Assembly (NCBI RefSeq): GCF_003546865.1
Contig: NZ_CP023434.1
Span: 2,461,001 to 2,525,000 of the forward strand
Origin: Suicoccus acidiformans
Lineage (GTDB): Bacteria > Bacillota > Bacilli > Lactobacillales > Aerococcaceae
Length of the DNA stretch: 64,000 bases
Direction: 5' to 3'
Below the pieces are notes generated by a model, which searched no databases, was not told the DNA's origin, and was given only the letters and a program-made list of their open reading frames with translations. A program made the position numbers and the translations under genes. Of the stretch, positions 1 through 9,613 are shown piece after piece; within the stretch, counting starts at the first letter, position 1; each line of letters opens with the position of its first letter.

Positions 1-720
1 CTTCCAGTACTGATGGATATAAACCGCCATCATATCATAGATAACCTGACCCAATTCGCCGCCTTCCAGCTGCATGAAGGTTAAATAATTCATATTAATA
101 ATCCCTTGATGGGTTACATCTAAGCCAATCATATAGATAGGCAAGTAAGGACCTAGTTCTTGGAAAACCAAATCAACCGCATGAGGATCGAACCAATAAT
201 TAAACTCCGCCACCGGGGAGCGATTCCCCCGATAAACACCCCCACCCATCGTATGGATTTGCCGCACATGACGCATGGCGGTAGGGTCTTCTCTTACAGC
301 GAGCGCAAGATTGGTTAAAGGTCCCAGCGCAATAATATCGACTTGGCCAGGATACCGGCGGACTTGCTCCAGGATGAACGACACTGCCTGCTGTTGAGCT
401 ATTAAGCTGGTATCGTAAGGTAAGTCTGCATTACCTAAGCCACTCACTCCATGCACAAAGCCTGCTTCATCATCGCGAAGTAATGCTTCTTCCGCCTCAA
501 TCGCCTGTAAATTCCGGTCAGCTCCTGGATAAACCTGCGCCCTTTGCCCCATAAAGGTTAGAATCCGAGCGGCGTTCGTCGTAGTATGATCCAAGCCCTT
601 ATTCCCTGCTACCGAGGTGAGTCCTAAGACTTCAACGTCTTCTGCCTGCAATAAAGCCATTATAGCAATTGCGTCATCAATGCCTGGGTCTGTATCTATA
701 ATCACTTTCCGTCTAGTCAT
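1..720 (-). CDS. Inosine/uridine-preferring nucleoside hydrolase, 3' part cut by window edge
   Basis: Hydrolyses ribonucleosides to base plus ribose in the cytoplasm. The 240 visible residues begin MTRRKVIIDTDPGIDDAIAI; the DTDPGIDDA motif near the N-terminus is the calcium-binding aspartate cluster of the IUNH family. Later come GPLTNLAL (about residues 115-122) and a HTMGGG segment, both family typical. Families run to about 310-320 residues, so roughly a quarter lies left of the window. The ATG overlaps the ribokinase stop codon (ATGA), so the two genes are translationally coupled. Pairing with ribokinase makes sense: the ribose released here is what ribokinase phosphorylates. Exact substrate preference cannot be read from the sequence. 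Confidence 0.93.
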   Translation of the reverse strand, partial: MTRRKVIIDTDPGIDDAIAIMALLQAEDVEVLGLTSVAGNKGLDHTTTNAARILTFMGQRAQVYPGADRNLQAIEAEEALLRDDEAGFVHGVSGLGNADLPYDTSLIAQQQAVSFILEQVRRYPGQVDIIALGPLTNLALAVREDPTAMRHVRQIHTMGGGVYRGNRSPVAEFNYWFDPHAVDLVFQELGPYLPIYMIGLDVTHQGIINMNYLTFMQLEGGELGQVIYDMMAVYIHQYWK

Positions 721-1595
721 TGTTCACACCACTCCTCTAAGTCATCTCGTTTGGGCATCCCGGCTTGAGCCCCTAATTTACGACAGGCCAAGCTCGCTGA
801 CCTTACGGCAAACTGAACCGCTGCTTTGAGTGGCTGCTCTTCAGCTAAGGCAACCGCCAAAGCTCCCGCAAAGGTGTCGCCCGCACCGGTTGTGTCAACG
901 ACTGTAACGGCAGGCGATGGAATATGCACGACTTTATCCCCATCATGGTAATAGGCTCCGTCTTTGCCCTTGGTTAAGAGTACTTGCTGCGGATACTTGG
1001 CTAGCACTTCTTCAGCCGGTCCTTTAAATAGCTTCTCGAGCTCACCTTCGTTAGGTGTAAGATACGTACACTTTTCAATCAAAGCTAAAGGCAAGGCTTG
1101 GGCCGGCGCCGGATCTAGGATAATTATTTTGCCCTTTTCGTCTAAAAGTTCAATTAGCGACATAACCGTCTCCAACGGAATCTCCAGCTGTAAAACAACA
1201 ATATCCGCCTCATCAATAAGTGCCATCTGCTCATTTATTTGATGCATTTGTAAATGATGATTGGCACCAGGAATCACAATAATGGCATTGTCCCCTCCGG
1301 CTACTGTAATATGGGCCGTCCCGGTCGCTTCGGGCCTTGCGATAACTCCGGTCGTATTATCTTTCTCTTCTTGCCAATTAGCGAGAAGCTGCTCTCCCCA
1401 GAGATCTTGGCCGATTGCAGCAATCATACTCACCTCCCCACCTAAGCGACTAGCTGCCACTGCTTGGTTGTTGCCCTTGCCACCCATTTGAATCATCAAA
1501 GCTTCGCCTAACATCGTCTCCCCTGCTTCAGGGAAATATGACGTTTGTACGGAAAAGTCGACATTCGCACTTCCAATTACAAGTATCTTCTTCAT
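717..1595 (-). CDS. rbsK: Ribokinase, PfkB family
   Basis: Phosphorylates ribose to ribose-5-phosphate with ATP. The 292-residue length is usual for the family. The GGKGNNQAVA motif (about residues 38-47) is PfkB signature 1. The DTTGAGDTFAGAL motif (about 234-246) is signature 2, with the catalytic aspartate near residue 240 and the anion-hole glycines. First gene of a two-gene unit with the downstream nucleoside hydrolase, overlapping by four bases. No ribose transporter is visible, which suggests a role in salvage of nucleoside-derived ribose. The start is supported by the run AAAGGGGTG just upstream. Confidence 0.93.
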   Translation of the reverse strand: MKKILVIGSANVDFSVQTSYFPEAGETMLGEALMIQMGGKGNNQAVAASRLGGEVSMIAAIGQDLWGEQLLANWQEEKDNTTGVIARPEATGTAHITVAGGDNAIIVIPGANHHLQMHQINEQMALIDEADIVVLQLEIPLETVMSLIELLDEKGKIIILDPAPAQALPLALIEKCTYLTPNEGELEKLFKGPAEEVLAKYPQQVLLTKGKDGAYYHDGDKVVHIPSPAVTVVDTTGAGDTFAGALAVALAEEQPLKAAVQFAVRSASLACRKLGAQAGMPKRDDLEEWCEQ

Positions 1596-1615
1596 AATGC
1601 ACCCCTTTCTGTCTT

Positions 1616-1676
1616 ATTATACGATTTTCTCCGTAAATAACAAACATTGTCTCACAAGGTCGAAACATGCTACACT
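1616..1676. promoter_or_regulatory. Divergent promoters for ribokinase (-) and the YigZ-family gene (+)
   Basis: Minus strand: -10 TATAAT at 1616-1621 and -35 TTGTTA at 1638-1643, spacer 16, reading into ribokinase. Plus strand: -35 TTGTCT at 1647-1652 and -10 TACACT at 1671-1676, spacer 18, reading into the gene at 1708. Assignment is by consensus match only. Confidence 0.5.
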
Positions 1677-1707
1677 ATAAGAGAGATTACTTAGAAAGTG
1701 TGAAACC

Positions 1708-2349
1708 ATGGCAAATTATTATAGCATTCAAGACCCTATCCTCCATGAAATTGAAATCAAGAAATCCCGTTTCCTCACATACTTAATTCCCATTCAAAGC
1801 GAAGCGGAATTCCAAGAACACCTAGCCAGCATTCGCAAAGAACATTACAAGGCGACACATCATTGCCAAGCTTACATCCTTGAAGAAGACTCCTCCGTCC
1901 AACGCATGAGTGATGACGGCGAACCAAGTGGTACGGCCGGCATGCCCATGCTTGAAGTCTTGCGCCAAAACGAATTGACGTATATTATGGCCGTCGTCGT
2001 CAGATACTTCGGTGGCATTAAGCTAGGAGCCGGTGGCCTTATCCGGGCGTATAGCACCGCTGTGAGTGAAGCCTTAGGCGAAGCCCAAATGATTCAGAAT
2101 GTCAGCCAGATGCTAGTCCATGTGACAGTTGAATACAACCAAGTAGACCGCTTTAACTACCAACTTGAGCAAGGTAGTTTGCCGGTCACCTTAATGGACA
2201 CGGTTTATACCGATAAAGTTCAATACCAGCTGGCTATCGGCTTGGACGTTCTTGAGGATGTCCATAAGCAATTAACCGAGCTATTCAACGCCCAATTTGT
2301 GTGGGACGAGCTCGGGGAGCAGACCGTAAATGTTCCCCGTGAAGTTTAA
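1708..2349 (+). CDS. YigZ/IMPACT family protein
   Basis: A 213-residue cytoplasmic protein of the YigZ/YvyE family (UPF0029, N-terminal domain shared with eukaryotic IMPACT). The signature RMSDDGEPSGTAGMPML lies near residues 66-82, followed by YFGGIKLGAGGLIRAYS near 99-115; these are the most conserved stretches of the family. The C-terminal part resembles an EF-G domain IV-like fold (DUF1949). The cellular role is not settled; translation-linked or proteolytic roles have been proposed. Single gene with its own promoter, and a strong hairpin directly downstream shared with the convergent degV gene. Confidence 0.88.
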   Translation: MANYYSIQDPILHEIEIKKSRFLTYLIPIQSEAEFQEHLASIRKEHYKATHHCQAYILEEDSSVQRMSDDGEPSGTAGMPMLEVLRQNELTYIMAVVVRYFGGIKLGAGGLIRAYSTAVSEALGEAQMIQNVSQMLVHVTVEYNQVDRFNYQLEQGSLPVTLMDTVYTDKVQYQLAIGLDVLEDVHKQLTELFNAQFVWDELGEQTVNVPREV

Positions 2350-2358
2350 GATGAGAAA

Positions 2359-2399
2359 CCCCCTATACTTATGGCAGACTCTGCGATAAGTATAGAGGG
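2359..2399. terminator. Bidirectional intrinsic terminator
   Basis: Stem of CCCTATACTTAT against ATAAGTATAG(a)GGG, with A-rich and T-rich flanks, placed between the convergent YigZ-family and degV genes. Confidence 0.8.
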
Positions 2400-2408
2400 T
2401 ATTATTTA

Positions 2409-3311
2409 TTATTGCGCTTCTTCCACATAACCATCGCCAGCTACCTCAATGACCTTTGGCAAGATGCCCATACCGAGTGCACCAGCCCCACTGTGAACAC
2501 CCAATACGGGCGTTAAATAGCCGCTGCGACAGGCTAAATCCGCTACCGATTGGTCGATAACCTGATGCATGCGCTGCGCTTCTTCCGGCACATCACCATG
2601 GGCAAAGGCTATATCGAAGCCTTCAGGATACTGACGCGTCGCTGATTGGACTAATTGTACCCATAATTGTTCCACTTTCTTCATCGTTCGAACCTTCTCA
2701 AAGACTTCCACTGCGCCTTTCTCGTTAAAGTAGAGTACCGGTTTAATCTTCAAAGCGCTACCTAGAAGGGCCCCGGTCTTAGACAGGCGCCCGCCTTTAA
2801 CAAGGTTGTTTAAATCGTCAACGACGACATAAATCTTCCCTTCATCAGCAAGCCAATTTAATTTCTCAATAATGGTTGCTTCTTCATAACCTGCCCTGAG
2901 CATCGCTAGCAATTGGCGGACCATATGCTCAATCTTATATGAGGTGCCTTTCGTATCAATCATAAGCGTTCTAATTTCTGAATCAAAGTGCTGTCCTGCT
3001 AAAGAGAGTGTGTTATAGGTCCCACTTAAAGCTGCTGAAATAGGCAAGACAAAAACCCGCTCATACCCCTTATCAATGAGTCGCTGAAACTGCTCTAGGA
3101 TACTTTGCGGTTCAGGTTGGGACGTCGTAGGTAATGTATCAGTTTGACGTAATTGCTGGTAAAAGCTATGCATCTTCACTACATCTGTCGTATCAGTATA
3201 AACATTCCCTGCTTGGTCAATCACCGATAATTCAACAACGTACACATCTTCATGTGCTTGTAAAGCTTGGCTGAGGGAAGCTGTACTATCTACTAGAATG
3301 GCTGTTTTCAT
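2409..3311 (-). CDS. DegV family fatty-acid-binding protein
   Basis: DegV proteins bind a fatty acid between two domains. In Gram-positives, FakB members of this family present the fatty acid to the kinase FakA. The N-terminus MKTAILVDSTASLS carries the usual DSTASL phosphate-contact motif, and LPTTSQPEP (about residue 60) is the second conserved loop. The 300-residue size fits. I chose the ATG at 3311; a TTG three bases upstream has slightly better spacing (7 bases) from AGGAG and is an alternative. Last gene of a possible pncB-nadE-tagO-degV run. No fakA gene is in the window. Confidence 0.88.
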   Translation of the reverse strand: MKTAILVDSTASLSQALQAHEDVYVVELSVIDQAGNVYTDTTDVVKMHSFYQQLRQTDTLPTTSQPEPQSILEQFQRLIDKGYERVFVLPISAALSGTYNTLSLAGQHFDSEIRTLMIDTKGTSYKIEHMVRQLLAMLRAGYEEATIIEKLNWLADEGKIYVVVDDLNNLVKGGRLSKTGALLGSALKIKPVLYFNEKGAVEVFEKVRTMKKVEQLWVQLVQSATRQYPEGFDIAFAHGDVPEEAQRMHQVIDQSVADLACRSGYLTPVLGVHSGAGALGMGILPKVIEVAGDGYVEEAQ

Positions 3312-3342
3312 CAAAGGTTCGCTCCTTAGGTATAGTGTAATA

Positions 3343-4344
3343 TTAATGTCGCAGTCGATGGATCAAGTGTAAGAGTAGGCATAGAATACCTAAAGCCAAT
3401 AACATCAACAGAAAGCGATAGGCTGGGAAGAATTGCACTACAATCGCTAAACACGAGAAAAGCATTGTAATACTGGTCATAATGATGACGACTTGAGAAT
3501 TGGAATAGCCTTGCCGCATTAATCGGTGATGTAAATGCTCCCGGTCTTTGCGGGTGACCGACTGACCTGTTAGAAAGCGTCGAATGGTAGCATACACCGT
3601 ATCAAATAAGGGTAATGCATAAATAATAATCGGAATAATTAAAGAGAAGAAGGACGCATTCTTCAAGTTACTCACCGTCAAGACAGCATACATAAAACCA
3701 ATAAATAAAGAACCGGTATCACCTAAATAAAGCTTGGCGGGATGCCAGTTAAAAGGCAGAAAACCAAGAATGGCTGCTGCCAATAACAATAACAAGGTAA
3801 TAAATGTTAAGCGAATAGTTTGACTGAAGAGATAAGCGATGATGGCTAAGGAAAGTAAGCTCACAAGCGACACACTACTTGCCAACCCATCCAAACCGTC
3901 CATAAAGTTTACCGCGTTCGTAACGAAATAAAGCCACACCATCGTCAGAATATAGGTCAGAATGTGAGCCAGTCCAGTAGGCAAATCGGGCAGGAAGGAC
4001 AAGTTAAACTGTACACCCGCTTGAAAGTACAGATAGTTAGCCGCTAGGACAATCCCTACCGACTTTTGTAGCGGGCTTAAATCATATCGGTCATCTAATA
4101 AGCCCGTAAGTAATATCACACAAGAGCTGAGAAAGATGTGCCACTGCTCGCTCCTGAACACTAACTCAGGAAACATCCCAAAGAATACGAGCCACACACT
4201 CACAAAAACAGCAAGGCCCCCATAAGGAGGAACACTTGCTTGGTCGGTCCACTTAACGCGAAAGAATTGAACAAGACCTGCGGCTAATATACTCGAACAA
4301 AGTATTGCTAATGCTATACCCAGCCAAAAACGACTCAATGACAC
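3343..4344 (-). CDS. tagO: Undecaprenyl-phosphate GlcNAc-1-phosphate transferase (TagO/WecA-like)
   Basis: Integral membrane enzyme that links GlcNAc-1-phosphate to undecaprenyl phosphate, the first step of wall teichoic acid or related polymer synthesis. The 333 residues are mostly hydrophobic helices, about 10-11 segments. Catalytic loops are visible: DDRYDLSP (about 84-91), NFMDGLDGLASS (about 145-156), LYLGDTGSLFIGF (about 206-218) and the late HLHHRLMRQGYS. The start is GTG, eight bases after GGAGG, with 17 bases to the upstream nadE stop. It may be co-transcribed with pncB and nadE, although the functional link is not obvious. Confidence 0.92.
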   Translation of the reverse strand: MSLSRFWLGIALAILCSSILAAGLVQFFRVKWTDQASVPPYGGLAVFVSVWLVFFGMFPELVFRSEQWHIFLSSCVILLTGLLDDRYDLSPLQKSVGIVLAANYLYFQAGVQFNLSFLPDLPTGLAHILTYILTMVWLYFVTNAVNFMDGLDGLASSVSLVSLLSLAIIAYLFSQTIRLTFITLLLLLAAAILGFLPFNWHPAKLYLGDTGSLFIGFMYAVLTVSNLKNASFFSLIIPIIIYALPLFDTVYATIRRFLTGQSVTRKDREHLHHRLMRQGYSNSQVVIIMTSITMLFSCLAIVVQFFPAYRFLLMLLALGILCLLLHLIHRLRH

Positions 4345-4361
4345 GCAGGTCTCCTCCTTTC

Positions 4362-5186
4362 CTAACGCCAGAATGTATCAAATACAGTAATCGGTAAATG
4401 ACGTTTGTGAGCTGACTTTAGATACCAGTCTTCAATTCTTGCCCGGCCGGCTGGACTAACGTCTTCTCCGCGCAGATAGGCATCTATTGCTTCATACGAT
4501 ACACCCAAAGCCTCTTCATCCGCTAACATCGGCCGATCGGCTTCCAAGTCAGCTGTGGGAACTTTCAGATAAAGGGCTTCTGGTGCGCCTAAATACGCCA
4601 ACAGTTGCCTGCCTTGTCCCTTCGTTAGGCGCCAAATCGGCATCAAATCAGCTGCGCCATCCCCAAATTTAGTAAAGAAGCCGGTCACACTCTCGGCCGC
4701 GTGATCAGTCCCAAGCACCACCCCTTGACGTGCGCCAGCAACTGCGTATTGGGCAACCATCCGTTGCCGCGCCTTAATGTTGCCTTTATTATAGTCAGAG
4801 ATGACTAAGTCATTGGCTAGAATAGCCGCTTCCATAGCGTCCGTAGCCGCTTTAATATTGATTACCATCCGTTCATCAGGTTGGATAAAGTCAAAAGCTT
4901 TCTGAGCATCTGCCTCATCGACTTGCTCACCGTAAGGAAGCCGAATGGCGATAAAGCGATAGCGCTCTTCACCAGTTTCTTCCCGCAAGCGCTCCACAGC
5001 CATTTGGGCCAGGCGGCCGACAAGGGTCGAATCCTGGCCACCACTAATACCTAGGACCAAGGTCGACAAGCCTGGATTCGCGATTAGGTAATCCATCATT
5101 AAGCGGATTGAGCGTTCAACTTCTTCAGCTGGTTCAATGCTTGCTTGCACCTTTAAAGCCGCAATGATTTCTGCTTGGATGCTCAT
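4362..5186 (-). CDS. nadE: NAD+ synthetase, ammonia-dependent
   Basis: Amidates nicotinate adenine dinucleotide to NAD+ with ATP and ammonia. The P-loop of the N-type ATP pyrophosphatases, [12 protein letters not shown], lies near residues 46-57. [10 protein letters not shown] (about 134-143) and [22 protein letters not shown] (about 160-180) are NadE signatures. At 274 residues it is the short form lacking a glutaminase domain. Its ATG shares one base with the pncB stop (TAATG), so the salvage steps nicotinate to NaMN (PncB) and NaAD to NAD (NadE) are coupled. The intermediate NadD step is encoded elsewhere. Confidence 0.96.
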   Translation of the reverse strand: MSIQAEIIAALKVQASIEPAEEVERSIRLMMDYLIANPGLSTLVLGISGGQDSTLVGRLAQMAVERLREETGEERYRFIAIRLPYGEQVDEADAQKAFDFIQPDERMVINIKAATDAMEAAILANDLVISDYNKGNIKARQRMVAQYAVAGARQGVVLGTDHAAESVTGFFTKFGDGAADLMPIWRLTKGQGRQLLAYLGAPEALYLKVPTADLEADRPMLADEEALGVSYEAIDAYLRGEDVSPAGRARIEDWYLKSAHKRHLPITVFDTFWR

Positions 5187-6676
5187 TATTCAGCCTCCTC
5201 TGCTTGGAAAGCCTTCACTTCTTCATTAACTTTGGCCGTAATTTCGTGGATACTCGTCATCTTCGCATCATACAACTCTTGGGATAAGTCCACAGGATAT
5301 GCTTCTGGATTCAAGATACGTTTATATTCATCCCACAAATCATCGATATTCTGCTTGGCATAGGTTTTAACGTCTTCTAATGTAGGCAATTCATATACTT
5401 GCTGGCCATGTTCATAGATTGGAATTAATAACGGCCTTGCTGTAAAGTCTGTGAGCGTCTTATTAATATATGTATGCACCGGGTGGAACATATAAAGCTC
5501 CTCCAGTAAATCTGGTCGCTCATGGTTAAAGGCAACATAATCTCCTTCAGATTTACCGTTTGAGTTACGGGTAATCCGCCATACTTGCTTAACTCCTGGG
5601 GTAGACATCTTGGACGCATTGCTTGAGATTTTCATGGTTGGCACGAGATTGCCGGTATCATCTTCAATGCTGACCAATTTGTACACTGCTCCTAAAGCAG
5701 GTTGGTCGAAGGCGGTAATCAACTTGGTACCAATGCCCCAATCATTTACTTTTGCGCCTTGCATCTTTAAGTTCAATATGGTCAATTCATCCAAATCGTT
5801 CGATGCAATAATACGTGCATGAGGGAAGCCTGCTTGATCTAATTGCTCACGAATCCGTTTAGACTGATAGGTGATGTCCCCGGAGTCAATGCGCACACCT
5901 ACAAAGTTAATCCGGTCGCCCATCTCTTTGGCAACTCGAATAGCTGTTGGTACCCCAGAACGTAAGGTATCATAGGTGTCCACCAAGAAGACCACATTAC
6001 GATGGGTTTCAGCATAGGCTTTAAAGGCCTCATACTCATCACGATAAGCTTGAATTAAAGAATGGGCATGGGTTCCCGAGACCGGAATCCCAAATAACTT
6101 GCCTGCTCGCACGTTACTGGTCGAATCAAAGCCCCCAATATAAGCCGCCCGAGTGCCCCAAATGGCTGCATCCATCTCCTGAGCTCGACGGGAACCAAAC
6201 TCTGACAAGCCATCCTCTTCCCCCGCAACTGTGCGAATCCGGGAAGCTTTCGTGGCAATCAAGGTTTGATAATTAATGATATTCAATATCGCCGTCTCGA
6301 CTAACTGACACTGGCCTAAAGGACCTTCAACTTGAATCAAAGGTTCATCTGCAAAACATAGTTCACCCTCACGCATCCCACGAACAGATAAGGTAAACTC
6401 CATCGTACGCAAGTAGTCTAGAAACGCTTCATCATAGCTCCCTAGACTTCTTAAATAAGCTAAATCCGCATCTGTGAATTTCAACGCATTCATATATTGG
6501 ACAATGCGCTCTAAGCCAGCAAAGATTGCATAACCATTCTCAAATGGATTCTTACGGAAATAAGCTTCAAACACCGCATGGCGCTGGTCAATACCGTGTT
6601 CCCAATAGACTTTGAGCATATTAATTTGATACAAATCCGTATGGAGCATCAAACTGTCATCTTCGAATTCCTTCAT
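5186..6676 (-). CDS. pncB: Nicotinate phosphoribosyltransferase
   Basis: Makes nicotinate mononucleotide from nicotinate and PRPP, the entry step of NAD salvage. The protein has 496 residues, the longer Gram-positive class. Recognisable parts are the N-terminal [10 protein letters not shown], the [20 protein letters not shown] block (about 158-177), [12 protein letters not shown] (about 200-211, with the catalytic-region histidines) and [10 protein letters not shown] (about 258-267). First gene of the pncB-nadE pair, translationally coupled by TAATG. Lactobacillales commonly lack de novo NAD synthesis, so this route is likely essential, but that is inference. Confidence 0.95.
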   Translation of the reverse strand: MKEFEDDSLMLHTDLYQINMLKVYWEHGIDQRHAVFEAYFRKNPFENGYAIFAGLERIVQYMNALKFTDADLAYLRSLGSYDEAFLDYLRTMEFTLSVRGMREGELCFADEPLIQVEGPLGQCQLVETAILNIINYQTLIATKASRIRTVAGEEDGLSEFGSRRAQEMDAAIWGTRAAYIGGFDSTSNVRAGKLFGIPVSGTHAHSLIQAYRDEYEAFKAYAETHRNVVFLVDTYDTLRSGVPTAIRVAKEMGDRINFVGVRIDSGDITYQSKRIREQLDQAGFPHARIIASNDLDELTILNLKMQGAKVNDWGIGTKLITAFDQPALGAVYKLVSIEDDTGNLVPTMKISSNASKMSTPGVKQVWRITRNSNGKSEGDYVAFNHERPDLLEELYMFHPVHTYINKTLTDFTARPLLIPIYEHGQQVYELPTLEDVKTYAKQNIDDLWDEYKRILNPEAYPVDLSQELYDAKMTSIHEITAKVNEEVKAFQAEEAE

Positions 6677-6751
6677 GTCTCTTCTCCTTCATATCCCAGT
6701 AAATTTATGCTTTATTCTATCATACAACTCACATAAAGACACTTCATATAC

Positions 6752-6777
6752 ATAAAAAGCCACTGAAACGTGGCTTT
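6752..6777 (-). terminator. Intrinsic terminator of the secreted-protein gene
   Basis: On the minus strand AAAGCCAC pairs with GTGGCTTT across a 6-base loop, followed by TTTTTATG. It separates the 6803-7903 gene from pncB. Confidence 0.75.
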
Positions 6778-6802
6778 CTCTGCTCATTACTTATGGGTTT
6801 AT

Positions 6803-7903
6803 TTAAGAGGCTGAGTCCTCCGCTTCAGACTCTGCTTCTACCTCTTCTTCACTCTCTTCAACCGATTCATCCGTTTCAATAGACTTAACAGAGTCAACTG
6901 AATCAACTGGCGCAACACTCATCGACTCCTCGCTGACGGGTGTCGCATTCTCTGGTGCTTCAATATTAAAGCTTTCCCCATGTTGATCAAAGGTAAGTGT
7001 CATCTCAAATGAAATAGCAAAAGGAATAGACGGCACGCCTTCACCGTTCATCGCTTCGTTCATTTCAGCAAGATTTGAATCATCAACATCTACCTTAGCA
7101 ACTATTTTCTTCACTAACTTCGTATCTTTATCATAGGTTACTTCAGCCAAAGAAAAGGCATCAAAGGCTTGAGCAATACTTTGATCGGCTCCTTGGCGGA
7201 TATAGTCTTCCATTTCTTGAGTAAACTCAATCCCTTGTTCGGCAAAGACCGCTTTCTGTTCTTCAATAGCTTGATTGATATAAGCTTCCATATCCATCAT
7301 CGCTTCTAAATCCGCTTTCAATTCGTCTACATCTACATTATCTTGTAGACTCATAACAAGACCTTCGTCAGTTTCTTCCAACGTATAATACTTCTCATAA
7401 AAAGCCACTAAGTCTTCCTGGGACATTTCCGACTGTTGCTTCAATGCTTCTTGATAAGCTCTTTGGAATTCTTGGACTTGAGTTTGCACATCACGACTCA
7501 ACCATTCATCATCTTCTTGGTAATAGAAGGTACTATCTTTCAGCACAAAGTCAACATCATGGTTGAAGCTCTCGGTCGTTTCTTTCACTTCATCCGTTTC
7601 AGAATCATAAGATGTGTCCAAAACCGTACCATTTATCGCGACGTTTCCAGCTGCTTCAACCTCACTAGCTAATTGAACTTGGAAATCACCGGTGGCCTTC
7701 ATATCCAGAATATTCTTCTCTTCAATATCAGCACTTACAGCAATATCAAAGGTACCTGCCAGGGATTCAATTGCTTGATTGACTTCAATAATTTCTTCAT
7801 ATACAGCGCGGTTATCTTGCGCAGAGACGGTTTGAGAAATCGGTAGGAACATCATATTAACAGCAACCAATAGTGACATCAGTGTTCTTAATGTACGTTT
7901 CAT
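6803..7903 (-). CDS. Secreted acidic protein, DUF6612/LppX-like architecture, function unknown
   Basis: I do not recognise a definite function. The 366 residues start with a signal peptide (MKRTLRTLMSLLVAVNMMFL, then a cleavage-like TVSAQ) with no lipobox cysteine, so it is probably released or wall associated. The body alternates beta-like stretches (GDFQVQLA, NVAINGTV, DVDFVLKDSTFYYQ) with acidic helices, as in the LolA/LppX-like DUF6612 group; that family link is an impression. The last 60 residues are almost entirely Glu, Ser, Val and Asp, a low-complexity tail. Flanked by terminators on both sides, so monocistronic. The gene at 40882 has a similar acidic Ser/Glu-rich part behind its signal peptide. 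Confidence 0.6.
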   Translation of the reverse strand: MKRTLRTLMSLLVAVNMMFLPISQTVSAQDNRAVYEEIIEVNQAIESLAGTFDIAVSADIEEKNILDMKATGDFQVQLASEVEAAGNVAINGTVLDTSYDSETDEVKETTESFNHDVDFVLKDSTFYYQEDDEWLSRDVQTQVQEFQRAYQEALKQQSEMSQEDLVAFYEKYYTLEETDEGLVMSLQDNVDVDELKADLEAMMDMEAYINQAIEEQKAVFAEQGIEFTQEMEDYIRQGADQSIAQAFDAFSLAEVTYDKDTKLVKKIVAKVDVDDSNLAEMNEAMNGEGVPSIPFAISFEMTLTFDQHGESFNIEAPENATPVSEESMSVAPVDSVDSVKSIETDESVEESEEEVEAESEAEDSAS

Positions 7904-7966
7904 CTTAAATGCCTCCTTTTAATAAAATTATACCATAGATTCTTACAGAATATGAAAGCGATATAC

Positions 7967-7992
7967 AAAAAACTCAGCAAATGTTGAGTTTT
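7967..7992. terminator. Intrinsic terminator downstream of the sugar transferase gene
   Basis: AAAAACTCA pairs with TGAGTTTTT across an 8-base loop; T runs on both strands. Lies between the 8003-9397 gene and the secreted-protein gene. Confidence 0.7.
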
Positions 7993-8002
7993 TATACACT
8001 AT

Positions 8003-9397
8003 TTATTGAATAATCTTCATTCGGTCTTCATAATCAGACCAGCGATTACTGCGATTATCTGATGTTTCATCCACCCCACGTGAACTCACCTTGTCGAAAA
8101 GAATCTTAAGCGTCTGGAACATCAATTTAAAATCAAAGGTCAGCGAATAATTCTTAATATACAATAAATCGAAATTCAACTTACTGTTAAAGTCTGTACT
8201 GTATTTGCCGTAAACTTGAGCATAGCCAGTAATTCCTGCCCGAACATGATGTCTTAGGCGATAGTAAGGATTCTGTTCAGCAAACTGTTCAACAAAGAAC
8301 GGTCTTTCAGGCCGAGGGCCCACCATGGACATATCCCCTTTTAAGACGTTGAAAAGCTGAGGTAACTCATCAATGCGTGTACTGCGAATAAATTTACCGA
8401 CTTTCGTCACACGGGCATCATTAGACGTTGCAAGGACAGGCCCAGACGTGGATTCAGCCTCTTGCGTCATCGAACGAAACTTGAGAATATTAAAGGTTCT
8501 TTGGTCTTTCGTGACGCGTTCCTGTTGATACAAGATGGGTCCTGGCGAATCCAACTTAATCGCAATGGCCGTCACTACCATAATTGGCGACGTAACAATA
8601 AGCATGACTAGAGAAATTACCACATCAATCATCCGTTTGATAAGGCCTTCTTCGGCTGAAATCTTGAACTCGGATACTTCGATGATACTTTCATCTTCAA
8701 AGTGCATAATATTGGGGTTAACCATCATCAGGTTCTCGAAATTCGTACTAATAAAGAGCTTCTTATTGCTTTTCATTAAGTACTCATAGATTTCTAGGCG
8801 TGTGCTTTCTTTAATATGACCTGTCAAATAGACAATATCCACTTCATCTGATAAGGCTTTAATGTGGTATAAGTAATTATCTAATACTGCGTGGGTTACT
8901 TCATGGCGACGATTCCCCATCGATTCGAAATTCTTCACCGCTTCTAAAGCACGCTCACTCTTGCCCACAACCATAACAGATTTACTCCCCCGCACCTTCT
9001 GATAAAGGCGGTAGATGGCAAAGTTATATAGGAAAATTACCAGCGTACTGACAAAGAAATTTATAAGAATCACTGACCTAGGGAAACTCAACCAGCTCCC
9101 AGCATAAGACAAGGCCATAAGATAGAAAGTGAGCACTAATTGGGAAAGCATGGTCGTATAGAAGAGATCCATCACCTGTTTGTTATAGAAAACATACGTC
9201 CCAAACAGTAAATTAATCACCACGAAACCAATCATAATCCAAATATAAAACTCAGAAAAAGGTGCAATATTCCTTGTTGGGATGTCCGTACCGAATTTAA
9301 GATAGAAAGACAAATATATACAAGCAATAGAAAGAACGGCGCCTATTAATACGACACAAACGCGTAGTAGCCCATTCCATTCATTTCGGTTATTCAC
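8003..9397 (-). CDS. Polyprenyl-phosphate sugar-1-phosphate transferase (exopolysaccharide priming)
   Basis: Membrane enzyme that transfers a sugar-1-phosphate from a nucleotide sugar to undecaprenyl phosphate to start exopolysaccharide or capsule synthesis. The 464 residues have four or five N-terminal membrane helices (about 10-130), a Rossmann-like middle domain, one more helix (about 255-280) and the PF02397 catalytic domain. In the last, KLDSPGPILYQQERV, FNILKFRSM and RIDELPQLFNVLKGDMSMVGPRPE are textbook. Unusually, no other polysaccharide genes flank it: it is a lone gene between two terminators. The sugar cannot be told from sequence. Confidence 0.9.
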   Translation of the reverse strand: MNNRNEWNGLLRVCVVLIGAVLSIACIYLSFYLKFGTDIPTRNIAPFSEFYIWIMIGFVVINLLFGTYVFYNKQVMDLFYTTMLSQLVLTFYLMALSYAGSWLSFPRSVILINFFVSTLVIFLYNFAIYRLYQKVRGSKSVMVVGKSERALEAVKNFESMGNRRHEVTHAVLDNYLYHIKALSDEVDIVYLTGHIKESTRLEIYEYLMKSNKKLFISTNFENLMMVNPNIMHFEDESIIEVSEFKISAEEGLIKRMIDVVISLVMLIVTSPIMVVTAIAIKLDSPGPILYQQERVTKDQRTFNILKFRSMTQEAESTSGPVLATSNDARVTKVGKFIRSTRIDELPQLFNVLKGDMSMVGPRPERPFFVEQFAEQNPYYRLRHHVRAGITGYAQVYGKYSTDFNSKLNFDLLYIKNYSLTFDFKLMFQTLKILFDKVSSRGVDETSDNRSNRWSDYEDRMKIIQ

Positions 9398-9570
9398 TTT
9401 TTACTTCCTTTCAGGCTAATAGCTTAGCTAATCTACCTTCTATGAGAATTAAGGCAATTATTTGAGTAATAATAGAATAGGCTAAAGCGGTGCGGATGTC
9501 AAAGTAAAATATATATTTCAAGAAGAAAGTCGCTGAATGAGCATCGTTTGAGTCTCCTGCACGTCTAATA

Positions 9571-9602
9571 AAAACAAAAAAGCCCCACACTAGCGCGGGA
9601 CT
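9571..9602 (-). terminator. Intrinsic terminator after prs
   Basis: On the minus strand AGTCCCGC pairs with GTGGGGCT (with GU pairs) across a 6-base loop, then TTTTTTG. Ends the glmU-prs transcript 12 bases after the prs stop. Confidence 0.8.
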
Positions 9603-9613
9603 CGGCGTATTCC

